The position numbers and the translations under genes were made by a program. The notes beneath the pieces were generated by a model. It had not been told where the DNA came from and did no database searches. It worked only from the letters and a program-made list of their open reading frames with translations. Positions 1 through 9,677 of a DNA stretch of 64,000 nt are shown here, one piece after another (the first letter of the stretch is position 1; every line of letters starts with the position of its first letter). Source of the DNA: JANYBT01 sp038211475 (GTDB lineage Bacteria > Acidobacteriota > Terriglobia > Terriglobales > Acidobacteriaceae); contig JBBQVN010000002.1 in NCBI GenBank assembly GCA_038211475.1, positions 1-64,000 on the forward strand, in the 5' to 3' direction.

Positions 1-573
1 ATTTTCCCGATGCCAACTTTGCCACTGCCGAAACATTTCGTCGGTGTATTTGCGATCGCCGGTGAACCGGTAGGCCTTGGCGAGCGTCACCCAATGCTGG
101 TGGCGGTTCAACTCCCAGGTCACCTTACTATCGCCAACTTCCTGAAAATCCAGATAGCCGACCTGATGGAAAGACTTTCGGGGAGCAACTTTGTTATGAA
201 GCGCATCCCGGTGCCAATCGATGGGAGCTCCATAGTCCAGGGGTCCGCAGCCAAGAAGATCGAACTGATGACGGCAAATCTTGTCGGCCTGGAGAATGGT
301 TTGGGATTCCACCTCGGGGAGCCGATCACGGAGAACGGCAATCAAGGAATCGACCGACTCCGGAGCGAAGAAAAACCGGGCTGGGGAAACTGATTCCGGG
401 GCGACGGACTGGCTGGAAAAATCAAAACCCCATTTGGCCAAAGCGGCATCCGCGCGTTTTGACAACTCTTGGCGGGACCGAGTCAGTAGCTCTCGCCCAT
501 CCATTCCTGCAATGCGCTTCGCGATTGATCGCCAGGGCCTCGGTGCCATTCGTGCCTCTGCAGGACGGTTCAT
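1..573 (-). CDS. Heparinase II/III or alginate-lyase-like protein, N-terminal part
   Basis: The frame is open from an ATG at 573 to the left edge, so only the first 191 residues are seen and the 3' end is missing. A GGAG lies about five bases before the ATG. Visible motifs are IDWHRD (residues 118-123) and WELNRHQHW (153-161), followed by a helical stretch with AKAYRFTGD. This pattern is typical of the N-terminal alpha/alpha-toroid of heparinase II/III-type polysaccharide lyases found in EPS loci. The family cleaves uronic-acid-containing polymers by beta-elimination, usually in the periplasm. No signal peptide is evident. The gene is divergent from the deacetylase at 700. A role in trimming the locus's own polymer is inferred from context. 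Confidence 0.8.
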   Translation of the reverse strand, partial: MNRPAEARMAPRPWRSIAKRIAGMDGRELLTRSRQELSKRADAALAKWGFDFSSQSVAPESVSPARFFFAPESVDSLIAVLRDRLPEVESQTILQADKICRHQFDLLGCGPLDYGAPIDWHRDALHNKVAPRKSFHQVGYLDFQEVGDSKVTWELNRHQHWVTLAKAYRFTGDRKYTDEMFRQWQSWHREN

Positions 574-699
574 TTGCACTCCGCGAACCGGTGTCGCGGA
601 GTTTCTTCTTTCTCGCAGGGTAAGGTTAAACTTAACATAAGCGGCTCGAGCTACGAAGCAAGCCAAAGTGACGCAAGCGGGGGCCCGGCGGAATCATTG

Positions 700-1479
700 A
701 TGCAGGCTGACAAAACGGTTTTTCTGATGTATCACGAGTTGGAAATGGCTCACCGGCCGGTCAGCGTGACTGATCCCGGATACATGCGCTACGTAGTAAC
801 CGCCGACAGTTTCCGCGAGCAAATGAACTGGTTGCGACAAGAGGGGTGGCGGGGCAAGAGCGTATCCCAAGCGCTGGAATTTTCGGGGCAACCAGGGGTG
901 GCGCTTACGTTTGACGATGGGTGCGAAACCGATCTGCTGGCGGCTGCGCCTATTCTGCAGACCCACGAATTTAATGCCACGTTTTACATCACCGTTGCAT
1001 TTCTCGGCAGGCGCGGTCACCTGACTGCGGTACAACTGCGCGAACTGGCATCGCTTGGCTTCGAAATTGGATGCCACTCCATGACCCACGCCTATCTGGA
1101 CGATCTGAATCAAGAGGGTCTGGAGCGAGAAATCGTCCAAGCCAAACATGAACTGGAAGACATCATCGGAAAGCCGGTCGCGCATTTTTCCTGTCCCGGC
1201 GGACGTTTCGATTCGCGAGTCACGCAGCAGGTGGAGGCGGCCGGCTATCGCACCATGGCTACAAGCCAGGTGGGTGCACACGCCAGCGCCTCCAACCCAT
1301 TTTCCTTGGGACGTTGTGCAGTGCTGCGAGATTTGCAACCGATGGGTTTTCAACGGCTATGTAGCGGGGAAGACCTGTGGAAGATCCGCCTGAGGGGATC
1401 TGTGCAAGACGCAGGCAAGCGACTGCTGGGCAATGCGCTATATGGAAGGGTACGAAGTGCAATCCTAAAAAATCGTTAG
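700..1479 (+). CDS. Polysaccharide deacetylase (NodB domain)
   Basis: The 259-residue protein has the NodB metal-site motifs: TFDDG (70-74), a histidine pair in HSMTH (126-130) and SCPGG (164-168). Enzymes of this family remove N- or O-acetyl groups from polysaccharides or biosynthetic intermediates. No signal peptide is seen, so it is either cytoplasmic or exported by an unseen route. The frame is open back to 574, but the ATG at 700 puts VFLMYHE right at the N-terminus, as is usual for the family, and GGCGGA lies upstream. The longer start adds 42 residues with no recognisable content. It sits between the lyase-like gene and a sulfotransferase, in keeping with a role in polymer modification. 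Confidence 0.85.
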   Translation: MQADKTVFLMYHELEMAHRPVSVTDPGYMRYVVTADSFREQMNWLRQEGWRGKSVSQALEFSGQPGVALTFDDGCETDLLAAAPILQTHEFNATFYITVAFLGRRGHLTAVQLRELASLGFEIGCHSMTHAYLDDLNQEGLEREIVQAKHELEDIIGKPVAHFSCPGGRFDSRVTQQVEAAGYRTMATSQVGAHASASNPFSLGRCAVLRDLQPMGFQRLCSGEDLWKIRLRGSVQDAGKRLLGNALYGRVRSAILKNR

Positions 1480-1544
1480 CCGGATGCGCTGCGGGGCTCG
1501 GTATCGCGATTAGTTTAATGCGGGAGCGGATTGTTTAGGACAAA

Positions 1545-2615
1545 TTGAAATCCATGAACGCTGGGAACGAGTCGACAATCAATCGCAGTACCGCGCCGGT
1601 CTTCGTACTGGGCAGCCCCCGTTCGGGTACAACCCTGTTGTATGACATGCTGATTTCCTCCGGCCACTTCGCGGTCTACCTCGGCGAATCCAACGTCTTC
1701 AATCTGCTAGTCCCCCGTTTTGGCGATCTGCGCAAGCGTGGCAATCGTGAGCGGCTGCTGAACGCCTGGCTGGGAAGCAAACTGTTTCGTGCCACCGGCT
1801 TGGATGAGCAGCTAATTCGTACGCGCATTTTGAATGAATGCAAACACGGTGGAGACTTCCTGAGCATCGTGATGGGGGAGGTTGCCAAGGCGCAGGGTGT
1901 AAGGCGTTGGGCTGAGAATTCGCCGGAGGCGATGCTCCATCTGCCTACCATCAAGAAGCTGATCCCGCACGCCCTCGTGGTTCACATTATTCGGGACGGC
2001 CGCGACGTGGCCGCCTCGCTGGGCCGGCTACGTTATGTGCGGGCCTTTCCGTGGGAGGACCGGCACAGCATTGACGGCTGCGGATTGTACTGGGAGTGGA
2101 TGGTTCAGAGGGGGCGACGGTTCGGCAAAGACCTGGGTGCGGACTACACCGAAGTCCACTTTGAGGACTTGATGGCAAAACCGCGCGAGACTTTGGCAAA
2201 GGTCGGCGAGTTCATTGGCCAAGAGCTTGACTACGACAAAATTCAGCGAGTTGGATATGGCTCGATCCGCAGGCCCAACACTTCGTTCGGGCAAGAGTCC
2301 CCCGCGGCAGGATTCAATCCGGTGGGCCGCTGGAAGAAGAGTCTATCGAGCCAACAGTTGGTCCGTTTGGAGAGTCTGATCGGCAGCACGCTGACAGACC
2401 TCGGCTATGTACCCGCCACCGGGGGTGACCAAAAGGGACTCAGCGCGCAAGTTGGTATATCACGGTGGCTGCACCGTAGTTACTTTCGGGCGAAGGTCTG
2501 GTACAAGAACGATCCCTTGATTCGAATGCTAAGACCAAAGATGACCAGCGCTGACATTGACGACATTGTTTTGGCGGAAGATCACGCCCCGCCCGGCCTT
2601 CCAACATCTGTCTAA
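1545..2615 (+). CDS. Sulfotransferase family protein (PAPS-dependent)
   Basis: The 356-residue protein carries the two PAPS-binding signatures of the sulfotransferase fold: a 5'-phosphosulfate loop GSPRSGTT (residues 23-30) and a 3'-phosphate region IIRDGRDVAAS (148-158). These enzymes move sulfate from PAPS to hydroxyl or amine groups of carbohydrates and other acceptors. The acceptor cannot be read from sequence, but the EPS locus points to a polysaccharide or its precursor. It is clearly a paralogue of the gene at 13803-14825, with the same order of motifs and the same WEWMVQ and YTEVxFE segments. The start may be the TTG at 1545, four bases after AGGA, or the ATG at 1554. Confidence 0.85.
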   Translation: MKSMNAGNESTINRSTAPVFVLGSPRSGTTLLYDMLISSGHFAVYLGESNVFNLLVPRFGDLRKRGNRERLLNAWLGSKLFRATGLDEQLIRTRILNECKHGGDFLSIVMGEVAKAQGVRRWAENSPEAMLHLPTIKKLIPHALVVHIIRDGRDVAASLGRLRYVRAFPWEDRHSIDGCGLYWEWMVQRGRRFGKDLGADYTEVHFEDLMAKPRETLAKVGEFIGQELDYDKIQRVGYGSIRRPNTSFGQESPAAGFNPVGRWKKSLSSQQLVRLESLIGSTLTDLGYVPATGGDQKGLSAQVGISRWLHRSYFRAKVWYKNDPLIRMLRPKMTSADIDDIVLAEDHAPPGLPTSV

Positions 2616-2649
2616 GGCCATCAACAAACAACTAAAGCGGGTACGGCTA

Positions 2650-3705
2650 TCAGTCGGGACTATAGGCCAAACGTGCTTTCTTGCGTGAGGAAATAAAGTG
2701 TCCGACGCCGCTAGCCCAACTTTCGAAGGTCAAAGCAGAGCGACCCGTGGTATCCACCAAGCGGGGCAGCAGAAGCGGATCGCTCCGGTCGGTGGCCAAT
2801 CCGGTATCGCAAGTGGTCGCAGAAACCACACCTTCGGCAGTGAGCCAGGGGAGGAACTCGGGTCGGTAGGCCCCGCTGGGGTAACAGAAGTGGATGGCCG
2901 TCTTCCCCGCCGCGTCAGCTAGATAAGCTTGGTTGTCGCGAATCTCACGTCGAAATAATGCTTCGTCGAGTGGCGTCCGGTGACGATGGGTGTGGAGCTG
3001 GAAATCGACCCCCGCGTCGGCCAGTTCGCGCACCTCGTGACGGTTCATCAACTGAAGAAGGCGTTTGGACAAGAGTTGGGGATAGTTGATGTCCAACCGG
3101 GCAGCCAATCTCGCAGCCACCTGATTCTTGTCATCTCCACTCAGCCCCTGTTGTTCAGCCCAATCGACGATGCCATCGGCCGCCGCCTGACGTACAGCAT
3201 CGTCGGCCAAGTCGATCTGCGCTGGAACTCCAAACTCAGCAAGATTGATTTGACCCGCCGTCTTTCGCTTCCATAACATGTAGGAGCAAACCAAGTTAAA
3301 AATCGGGTACTCATGAACGCTGTAATAGCTGGTGAGATACACGGTGACGGGAAAGCCTGCTTCCCGAAGACGGGGGTAGGCGTGGCGGTAGAAATCGTAC
3401 CCTCCATCATCGAAGGTGATGGCGACGCTGCGAGGAGGAAGGTCATGTTGACGGAGTCGCTCAAGCGCCTGGCCCAACGGAAGAACCGAATAGTTCCCTC
3501 GCTTCAGGATCTCCAACCTCTGGTCCAATTGTGATGGCGAAATGTATAAAAAAGGGCGCCACCGGTGTTCGTCTTCTAGCGCGATCCCGTGATAGCAAAG
3601 AATGAGCAATCGCTGACTTCGCCAACGGCTGTCGCGCACCAGAGCAAACAATCCACACTGTTTCAAGGTGGCAAGCGCTAGGTTGCGGATGGATTGAAGC
3701 ATCAT
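2650..3705 (-). CDS. Polysaccharide deacetylase (NodB domain), second copy
   Basis: The 351-residue protein shows TFDDG (97-101), a histidine cluster HTHRH (238-242) and CYPSG (274-278), the usual NodB order. It differs from the deacetylase at 700 by a longer N-terminus and by about 100 residues between the first and second motifs (roughly 135-235), as in XrtA/EPS-linked deacetylases. It lies just downstream of the amidotransferase on the same strand and converges on the sulfotransferase. Removing acetyl groups would free amino or hydroxyl groups for later amidation or sulfation; that coupling is an inference. No signal peptide is obvious. Confidence 0.85.
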   Translation of the reverse strand: MMLQSIRNLALATLKQCGLFALVRDSRWRSQRLLILCYHGIALEDEHRWRPFLYISPSQLDQRLEILKRGNYSVLPLGQALERLRQHDLPPRSVAITFDDGGYDFYRHAYPRLREAGFPVTVYLTSYYSVHEYPIFNLVCSYMLWKRKTAGQINLAEFGVPAQIDLADDAVRQAAADGIVDWAEQQGLSGDDKNQVAARLAARLDINYPQLLSKRLLQLMNRHEVRELADAGVDFQLHTHRHRTPLDEALFRREIRDNQAYLADAAGKTAIHFCYPSGAYRPEFLPWLTAEGVVSATTCDTGLATDRSDPLLLPRLVDTTGRSALTFESWASGVGHFISSRKKARLAYSPD

Positions 3706-3723
3706 GGCAAGGGCAAATCTTCC

Positions 3724-5667
3724 CTACTGCACAGCCAGCGCATGAGAGTAGCCCATGCCAGCGCGGTCAAAGGATTGCTGATCAATGCAGGCCCGCAACC
3801 AGATCTCGAGATTCAACAGCCTCCAGATGCGATTGCCGTGATCGCGGCGCCGCGAGCGGTGCTCAGCAAACAACTGGACAACGGCATCGGGCCGAAACAG
3901 CCCGCGTTCGATACTTCGGGGTTCCAACAGCAAACGTTCAATGTCGTCCAACTGAGGTCCGGCGAGCCAATACTCCCAAGGGGTGGGGAACCCCATCTTC
4001 TTGCGATAAATAATTCCTTGGGGCAGAAGGTCCTCGACCGCTTGCTTGAGGATGAATTTCCCGGCCATGCCATCGATCAAGTAGTCAGCGGGAATGCGAG
4101 CGCTAAACTCGACCAGCTTATGGTCCAGAAAGGGCACGCGGCTTTCGATGCTGGCCGCCATACTCATTTGATCCTGCTTCATCAGAAGCTCGACCAAATA
4201 ACTCTTGATATCTGTATAGAGCAAGCGGTGCAGCAAGTCGCCAGAGGACTGGTTCCAGGGCTCCATGGATCCTGCATAGGGGCCGCCCGAGAGCGCGCGA
4301 GCTTGGGGCGTCAGAAGCGTGGATTGCTCAAGATCCGAAAAGGCGGAAAAGAAACTATCAAAGTAAAACGACTGCCAGGATTCGCTGTTTCGAACCAGGA
4401 AGGTATGCTCCAGCTTCCGGCGGAGGGTTGCGGGCAACGAACTGGCGGCAATCGTCTTGCGGATGCCATCTCGCAACACGGAAGGTGTAGCGGCGCGATA
4501 CGTGCGATCCAGCTTCGAATTCAGCAGCGTCCATGCGTAGCGAGTGTAGCCGCCTAACGATTCGTCGCTGCCCTCGCCCGTCAGCACCACGGTTACGCGC
4601 TCCCGCGCCAGGCGAGCGACTGAATATAAGGCCACGCTCGAGGGCCAGACGATAGGCTCATCTTCGTGCCAGATTAGCTTTGGCAGCGACTGAAAAAACT
4701 CTTCGCGAGTGAGATGCACTTCGTGATGGCGAGAGCCGATGTGCTGCGCGACTTCACTGGCGAAACGCAGCTCGCTGAACCTCTCCTCTCCATAGCCCAC
4801 CGCGAACGTCTCAATTTGATCGCCGCGAATCTTGGTGGCGAGGGCTGCCACTGCGCTTGAGTCAAGGCCCCCGCTCAGGAAAACGCCTAGAGGCACCTCG
4901 CTCATGAGATGCGACGACACTGATTCTTCCAAAAGCTGACGGTAGGCGTTGACGTAATATTTTCGGGACTGAGGCCGGGCATCAACACTGACATCGAGAT
5001 CCCAATATCGCTCAATCCGAGGTGGGTTTTGCTCGTCCAACTGCAGGGTGTGGCCGGGAAGAAGTTTGCTAACTCCGAGATACATGGTTTGCGGGCCGGT
5101 CAAATATCCAAAAGCCAAGTATTCGCCCAGCTTGCTCCGGTTAAACTCGGGCGCTGCGCCGGGGTAGGCGAATATGGCCTTCATTTCCGAAGCAAAAAGA
5201 AAAGTGCCACCGTCCCAGCGATAGTAGAACGGCTTGATTCCCAAGCGGTCGCGAGCCGCAAACAAATTGCGGGTACGCCGGTCCCAGATTGCAAAAGCAA
5301 ACATGCCACTCAGGTAACGGACGCACTCCCGTCCGTATTCCTCGTAGAGGTGAACGATCGTCTCCGTGTCGCTTCGGGTCCGGTAGCTGTGACCTTTCGC
5401 TTCCAACTGAGCCCGCAGTTGGGCGTGATTGTAGATTTCTCCGTTATAGACAATCCAAATGTCTTCGGCCTCGTTGGACAGCGGCTGGTGGCCGGTCTGA
5501 ACATCAATGATGCTCAGGCGACGCATGGCCAAACCAACATTGTCTTCCACCCTGAATCCATGGTCATCTGGACCACGGTGCACGATCTGCTGATTCATGC
5601 GTAGCAGATCGTCGGTCCGCACAACCCGTCCTGAATCGGTGATGAAAATTCCACAGATGCCACACAT
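3724..5667 (-). CDS. Asparagine synthase-like glutamine amidotransferase
   Basis: The 647-residue protein starts at MCGICGIF, which puts the class II glutaminase nucleophile Cys at position 2. The frame is open further upstream (to 5805), but that would bury Cys2. The N-terminal Ntn domain has VHRGPDD (29-35) and YNGEIYN (74-80). The ATP-pyrophosphatase loop SGGLDSS is at 265-271. The family moves ammonia from glutamine to an acyl-adenylate. In EPS loci such proteins are thought to amidate sugars or uronic acids rather than make asparagine. It is a paralogue of the protein at 17204-19192. The deacetylase at 2650 lies 18 bases downstream and is probably cotranscribed. Confidence 0.88.
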   Translation of the reverse strand: MCGICGIFITDSGRVVRTDDLLRMNQQIVHRGPDDHGFRVEDNVGLAMRRLSIIDVQTGHQPLSNEAEDIWIVYNGEIYNHAQLRAQLEAKGHSYRTRSDTETIVHLYEEYGRECVRYLSGMFAFAIWDRRTRNLFAARDRLGIKPFYYRWDGGTFLFASEMKAIFAYPGAAPEFNRSKLGEYLAFGYLTGPQTMYLGVSKLLPGHTLQLDEQNPPRIERYWDLDVSVDARPQSRKYYVNAYRQLLEESVSSHLMSEVPLGVFLSGGLDSSAVAALATKIRGDQIETFAVGYGEERFSELRFASEVAQHIGSRHHEVHLTREEFFQSLPKLIWHEDEPIVWPSSVALYSVARLARERVTVVLTGEGSDESLGGYTRYAWTLLNSKLDRTYRAATPSVLRDGIRKTIAASSLPATLRRKLEHTFLVRNSESWQSFYFDSFFSAFSDLEQSTLLTPQARALSGGPYAGSMEPWNQSSGDLLHRLLYTDIKSYLVELLMKQDQMSMAASIESRVPFLDHKLVEFSARIPADYLIDGMAGKFILKQAVEDLLPQGIIYRKKMGFPTPWEYWLAGPQLDDIERLLLEPRSIERGLFRPDAVVQLFAEHRSRRRDHGNRIWRLLNLEIWLRACIDQQSFDRAGMGYSHALAVQ

Positions 5668-5900
5668 TAAATTTCTAACCCCTGCCGGCCAAGGTGAAGC
5701 GAAGCTTCGTTCTATGGTATCAGGAGGTTCAGGGCTCCGGAGCGGCCGAAATCGCGGACCGGTGGTGGAAACGCTTAGTCGACAGTTATAATCGTGGCAT
5801 CGCAATCGGAGGGTGGCAGAAATAGTGGTTGCCGCACTCGGGTGCGGCCTGCTACTCGTATCTACCGCGAGAATAACGACACCGCAACAGTAGGGAGTTC

Positions 5901-7226
5901 ATGAGCAAGAGGGTCAGTGTATTCGGCTTGGGCTACGTCGGTTCCGTCACCGCAGCCTGCTTGGCTTCGATGGGACATTCCGTCATTGGCGTGGACGTGA
6001 GTTCGAACAAAGTGGAACTCATGGATACCGGACGAAGTCCGATCATAGAGCCGCGCATGTCCGAAATGATTGCGGAAGCCCACCGCGGCGGCCGCTTAAG
6101 TGCGACCACGGATGGGGAAGCAGCCATCCTGAATAGCGACATATCATTTCTGTGCGTGGGCACGCCGAGTCAGCGCGGCGGAAGGTTGGACTTGGGCCAC
6201 ATCGCTCCGGTCTGCCGCGATATCGGGCAAATTCTTAAGAAAAAATCCGGCTTCCATCTCATCGTGCTTCGCAGCACCGTCCTTCCGGGAACCGCGGAAT
6301 CGATAGTGATTCCTGCACTCGAGGACGCGAGCGGAAAGCGGATGGGAGCGGACTTTGGGGTCTGCGTCAATCCGGAGTTCATGCGCGAAGGGACGGCGGT
6401 AACCGACTTTCTGGAGCCCGTGATCACGGTTATCGGAGCGGCTGATCCGCAACACGCTGCTATTTTGCGCGAAGTCTATGCCTGGGCCCCGGGCCGTACC
6501 TTTGAGACCTCGTTTCGATCTGCAGAGATGGTCAAGTATGTGTGCAATGCGTGGCACGCGGTGAAGGTTACCTTCGGCAATGAAGTGGGAACGCTTGCCC
6601 GCGAACTTGGCGTAGACACCGAGGCGGTAATCGACATTTTCCTGGCTGACACTAAGCTCAACATTTCGCCGACTTACCTTAAGCCCGGCTTCGCCTTTGG
6701 CGGCTCCTGTTTACCCAAGGACGTGCAGGCGTTGAATTATCGCGCCAAGGAATTGGACCTCAAGCTCCCGCTTTTGGAAGCGGTCATGCCCAGCAACGAA
6801 CAGCATCTGCGACGGGCCGTCGAAATGATACTCCAGACAGGCAAGCGAAAAATTGCGATGCTAGGTTTGAGTTTTAAAGCAGCCACCGACGATCTGCGAG
6901 AGAGTCCTCAAGTGCAATTGGTAAAGCTTCTCGTGGCGGAAGGACGCGAAGTGCGGATCTGGGACGACAACGTCTCGTTAGGAAGGTTGATTGGTTCCAA
7001 CCGGGACTACATCGAGCATGTGATCCCGCATATCGGCTCCCTGCTCTCCGATGACCTGTCGCAAGTATTGCAGACAAGCGAGGTCATCGTTGTGGGTACG
7101 CGGGCAGTCAGTCGCGAGACCCTGCAACCGCATCTGCGGGCCGACCATATCTTGATCGATCTGGTGAACCTGGAAAAGAGCCGAAGGCCCGCACCTTCTC
7201 CCAGCCACAGCGGGCTTTGCTGGTAG
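5901..7226 (+). CDS. Nucleotide-sugar 6-dehydrogenase (GDP-mannose/UDP-glucose type)
   Basis: The 441-residue protein has an N-terminal NAD fold GLGYVGS (9-15), a central NPEFMREG (157-164) and the catalytic cysteine in GGSCLPKD (Cys270). The enzyme oxidises the C6 hydroxyl of an NDP-sugar twice to give a uronic acid, using two NAD+. The segment FAFGGSCLPKD resembles AlgD-type GDP-mannose dehydrogenases more than Ugd, but substrate cannot be fixed by eye. AGGGAG lies just before the ATG. It heads a plus-strand run with the GT4 at 7240, the ATP-grasp gene and the PHP gene. A uronic-acid donor fits the acidic polymer suggested by the lyase-like gene. Confidence 0.88.
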   Translation: MSKRVSVFGLGYVGSVTAACLASMGHSVIGVDVSSNKVELMDTGRSPIIEPRMSEMIAEAHRGGRLSATTDGEAAILNSDISFLCVGTPSQRGGRLDLGHIAPVCRDIGQILKKKSGFHLIVLRSTVLPGTAESIVIPALEDASGKRMGADFGVCVNPEFMREGTAVTDFLEPVITVIGAADPQHAAILREVYAWAPGRTFETSFRSAEMVKYVCNAWHAVKVTFGNEVGTLARELGVDTEAVIDIFLADTKLNISPTYLKPGFAFGGSCLPKDVQALNYRAKELDLKLPLLEAVMPSNEQHLRRAVEMILQTGKRKIAMLGLSFKAATDDLRESPQVQLVKLLVAEGREVRIWDDNVSLGRLIGSNRDYIEHVIPHIGSLLSDDLSQVLQTSEVIVVGTRAVSRETLQPHLRADHILIDLVNLEKSRRPAPSPSHSGLCW

Positions 7227-7239
7227 GGGCACTGCATTC

Positions 7240-8463
7240 GTGAAGATTCTCTGGGTCAAAGCGGGAAAGTTGCTCCCGGTAAATACAGGGGGCAGAATCC
7301 GTTCGTACAACATCCTGAAACACTTGGCCCGCGACCATCAAGTGACGTTGCTCTCTTACTACAGCGGTCCCGCGGATGTCGCCTACGAACAGGAATTATG
7401 TCGGCACCTACCCGGTGCACACCCTGTTTGCACCGGCGGTAATGAGGGGTCGACTCTGCGACAATCCGTCAATTACCTGAAGCGGGTGCTTAATCCCGCC
7501 CCTTTTGCGGTATCGAAATTCGCCGATCTTGAAATCCGGCGGTTGCTCGAGTCTTGGCTGGGGGATCACCGGTTCGACGTTGCCGTGTGCGATTTTCTCT
7601 CCGCATCGCGCAATTTTCCCGAATCCCTAGCCACTCCCACAGTGCTTTTCCAGCATAACGTGGAAACTGCCCTTTGGCAGCGAATGGCGTCGGCTGAACG
7701 GAACCCCGCCCGACGGCTTATTTATGCCATAGAAGCAGCGAAAATGAAACGCTACGAGCGCGCTGCGCTGGGACGATTCCATCACACGATTGCGGTGTCC
7801 GACAACGATCGCGATCAGATGCTGCAAATGTGTCCCCGCTGCCAGGTAAGTGTGGTCCCCACTGGAGTGGACATCAGCCAATTCGAAGTAGCGCCGCCGG
7901 CCTCGGGCGATCCTCCCCGAATCGTCTTTACTGGCTCAATGGATTGGGAACCTAATATTGAAGCGGTGGTTTACTTTTGTGCATCCATTCTGCCGCTCAT
8001 TCTCAGCGAGTTTCCGCAGGCGCGGTTTCAAGTCGTCGGTCGCAATCCGCACCCCCGCATCAGGCGGCTCGCCGGAGATCATGTGGAAGTCACAGGCACC
8101 GTGCCCTCGGTGGCCGATTACCTGCGCGATGCTACCGCGGTGATTGTGCCACTTCTGGCCGGAGGCGGCACTCGGCTCAAGATTTTCGAAGCGATGGCGA
8201 TGGGTAAGGCAATGGTTTCGACGTCGATCGGTGCCGAGGGCTTACCGGTCAATTCCGGCCGCGACTTGATTCTGGCTGATGACGCAGCGTCGTTTGCGGC
8301 TGCCGTAAGGTTACTACTGCGGGATGCTCGCGTGCGACGCGAGTACGAATTGGCAGCGCTTCAATTGGCCCGGCAGTACGATTGGTCCCAGATTGTCCCT
8401 CAGTTTGCGGCCATCCTGAGCCGAGCGATGACATCTCTTGCCGGCGGAATGCCAAGCCCATGA
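7240..8463 (+). CDS. Glycosyltransferase, GT4-like (PEP-CTERM/EPS type)
   Basis: The 407-residue protein starts with GTG 13 bases after the dehydrogenase, with AGGGG upstream. The N-terminus (ILWVKAGKLLPVNTGGRIRS) is a GT-B donor/acceptor lobe. The C-terminal half has FTGSMDWEPN and the GT4-type EAMAMGKAMVST segment with its conserved glutamate. The overall form matches the sugar transferases that accompany exosortase loci. It should add one sugar from an NDP donor to the lipid-linked repeat unit at the inner face of the membrane. Its stop overlaps the start of the ATP-grasp gene by four bases (ATGA), so translation is probably coupled. Confidence 0.85.
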   Translation: MKILWVKAGKLLPVNTGGRIRSYNILKHLARDHQVTLLSYYSGPADVAYEQELCRHLPGAHPVCTGGNEGSTLRQSVNYLKRVLNPAPFAVSKFADLEIRRLLESWLGDHRFDVAVCDFLSASRNFPESLATPTVLFQHNVETALWQRMASAERNPARRLIYAIEAAKMKRYERAALGRFHHTIAVSDNDRDQMLQMCPRCQVSVVPTGVDISQFEVAPPASGDPPRIVFTGSMDWEPNIEAVVYFCASILPLILSEFPQARFQVVGRNPHPRIRRLAGDHVEVTGTVPSVADYLRDATAVIVPLLAGGGTRLKIFEAMAMGKAMVSTSIGAEGLPVNSGRDLILADDAASFAAAVRLLLRDARVRREYELAALQLARQYDWSQIVPQFAAILSRAMTSLAGGMPSP

Positions 8464-9677
8464 AGATCCTGGTGCTTGACGGAAATCAGAATCAGGCAGT
8501 AGCCAGTGTTCGCTCTCTGGCGCTCGCGGGGCATGAGGTGTGGGTCGGAGAATCATCATCCTGGTCCAAGGCGGGCTGGTCGCGCCATTGCCATGCCAGC
8601 CTTAGGTACACGGCGCCGCAAAAGGACGCTGGCATCTTTCTCTCTCAGATAGCAGACTTCATTCGGGAACACCCAGGCGCGCTCGTCCTCCCCATGACGG
8701 AAGCCACTACCTTGCCAATCTCTGCAGGACGCGCAACGTTATCCGCGGCCGGCGCACGATGGGTACTGCCCGACCACCTCGATCTGCTGCGCGCATTCGA
8801 CAAAGAGGAAACCACGCGTCTGGCCACGACCCTCGGGATTCCCGTGCCGAAGACGGTATTGATTACCAAATTGGAAGAAGCGGCGACAGCCATGGCTAAC
8901 CTCTCCTTTCCCGTGGTGTTGAAACCGCATGCCTCCGAGGAGTGGATCCCCGCTGGAGTGATTCGGACGGGAGGCCGCCCACGCTATGCAGTCAACATGG
9001 TGGAGTTCAACGAAGCGTATGCGGAAATTAGCCGACGCTCCTCGGCCGTCCTAGTGCAGGAGTTCGTGTCCGGGGGCGGCGCGGGATACTTCGCGCTCAT
9101 GAATCACGGCGAGCTGCGAGCCGAATTTGCCCACCGGAGGATTCGCGACGTGCATCCCACCGGGTCTGGCAGCGCCCTGCGAGTAAGCGTCGCGCCCGAC
9201 CCTGAAATCCGGCGCTATTCGCTCGCCATCCTACGCGCCTTGCATTGGCACGGCGTAGCTATGGTGGAATTCCGCCAGCCCCGTACCGGGCCACCAGTAT
9301 TTCTTGAGGTCAACGGACGGTTCTGGAACTCCTTGCCCCTGGCTTGCTACAGTGGCGTAGATTTTCCTGCTTTGTTGGCACAAATGGCAGAATTCGGCGA
9401 CGTCGAATCAGTAACCAATTATCGCCTCGGCGTTCGTTGCCGCTGGTTGCAGGGCGATGCCCGCCATCTTTTTGCAGTCTGGCGGGGCGCTCCTACCGGC
9501 TACCCCGAACCGTATCCATCGCGCTGGCGAACTTTGCTCTCGGTCCTTCGGCCCGATTGGAATACTTATCACGATCTGTTTCAATGGAACGATCCGCTCC
9601 CCGAGTTGGGAGACTGGCTCACCACTTTGCAACGACTCGGCAAGCGCCTGTCGTCTGAGGACTCCCACCATGCTTAA
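8460..9677 (+). CDS. ATP-grasp domain protein (carboxylate-amine ligase-like)
   Basis: The 405-residue protein starts at the ATG in the ATGA overlap with the preceding gene. It has the ATP-grasp layout: an N-terminal Rossmann-like part (MKILVLDGNQ), a nucleotide-binding strand FPVVLKPHASE near residues 160-170, VLVQEFVSGGG, and the metal-site FLEVNGRFWNS near 280-290. ATP-grasp enzymes join a carboxylate to an amine or similar nucleophile through an acyl-phosphate. The substrate is unknown. Because the locus has a uronic-acid-forming dehydrogenase and two amidotransferases, amide formation on a uronic acid or attachment of an amino acid is a reasonable guess. The PHP gene overlaps its end by eight bases. 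Confidence 0.8.
   Translation: MKILVLDGNQNQAVASVRSLALAGHEVWVGESSSWSKAGWSRHCHASLRYTAPQKDAGIFLSQIADFIREHPGALVLPMTEATTLPISAGRATLSAAGARWVLPDHLDLLRAFDKEETTRLATTLGIPVPKTVLITKLEEAATAMANLSFPVVLKPHASEEWIPAGVIRTGGRPRYAVNMVEFNEAYAEISRRSSAVLVQEFVSGGGAGYFALMNHGELRAEFAHRRIRDVHPTGSGSALRVSVAPDPEIRRYSLAILRALHWHGVAMVEFRQPRTGPPVFLEVNGRFWNSLPLACYSGVDFPALLAQMAEFGDVESVTNYRLGVRCRWLQGDARHLFAVWRGAPTGYPEPYPSRWRTLLSVLRPDWNTYHDLFQWNDPLPELGDWLTTLQRLGKRLSSEDSHHA

Noticed and set aside
3694..4557. Long plus-strand open frame of 287 codons
   Set aside because: It lies opposite the amidotransferase at 3724-5667, whose protein is clearly real; the plus-strand product has no family features.
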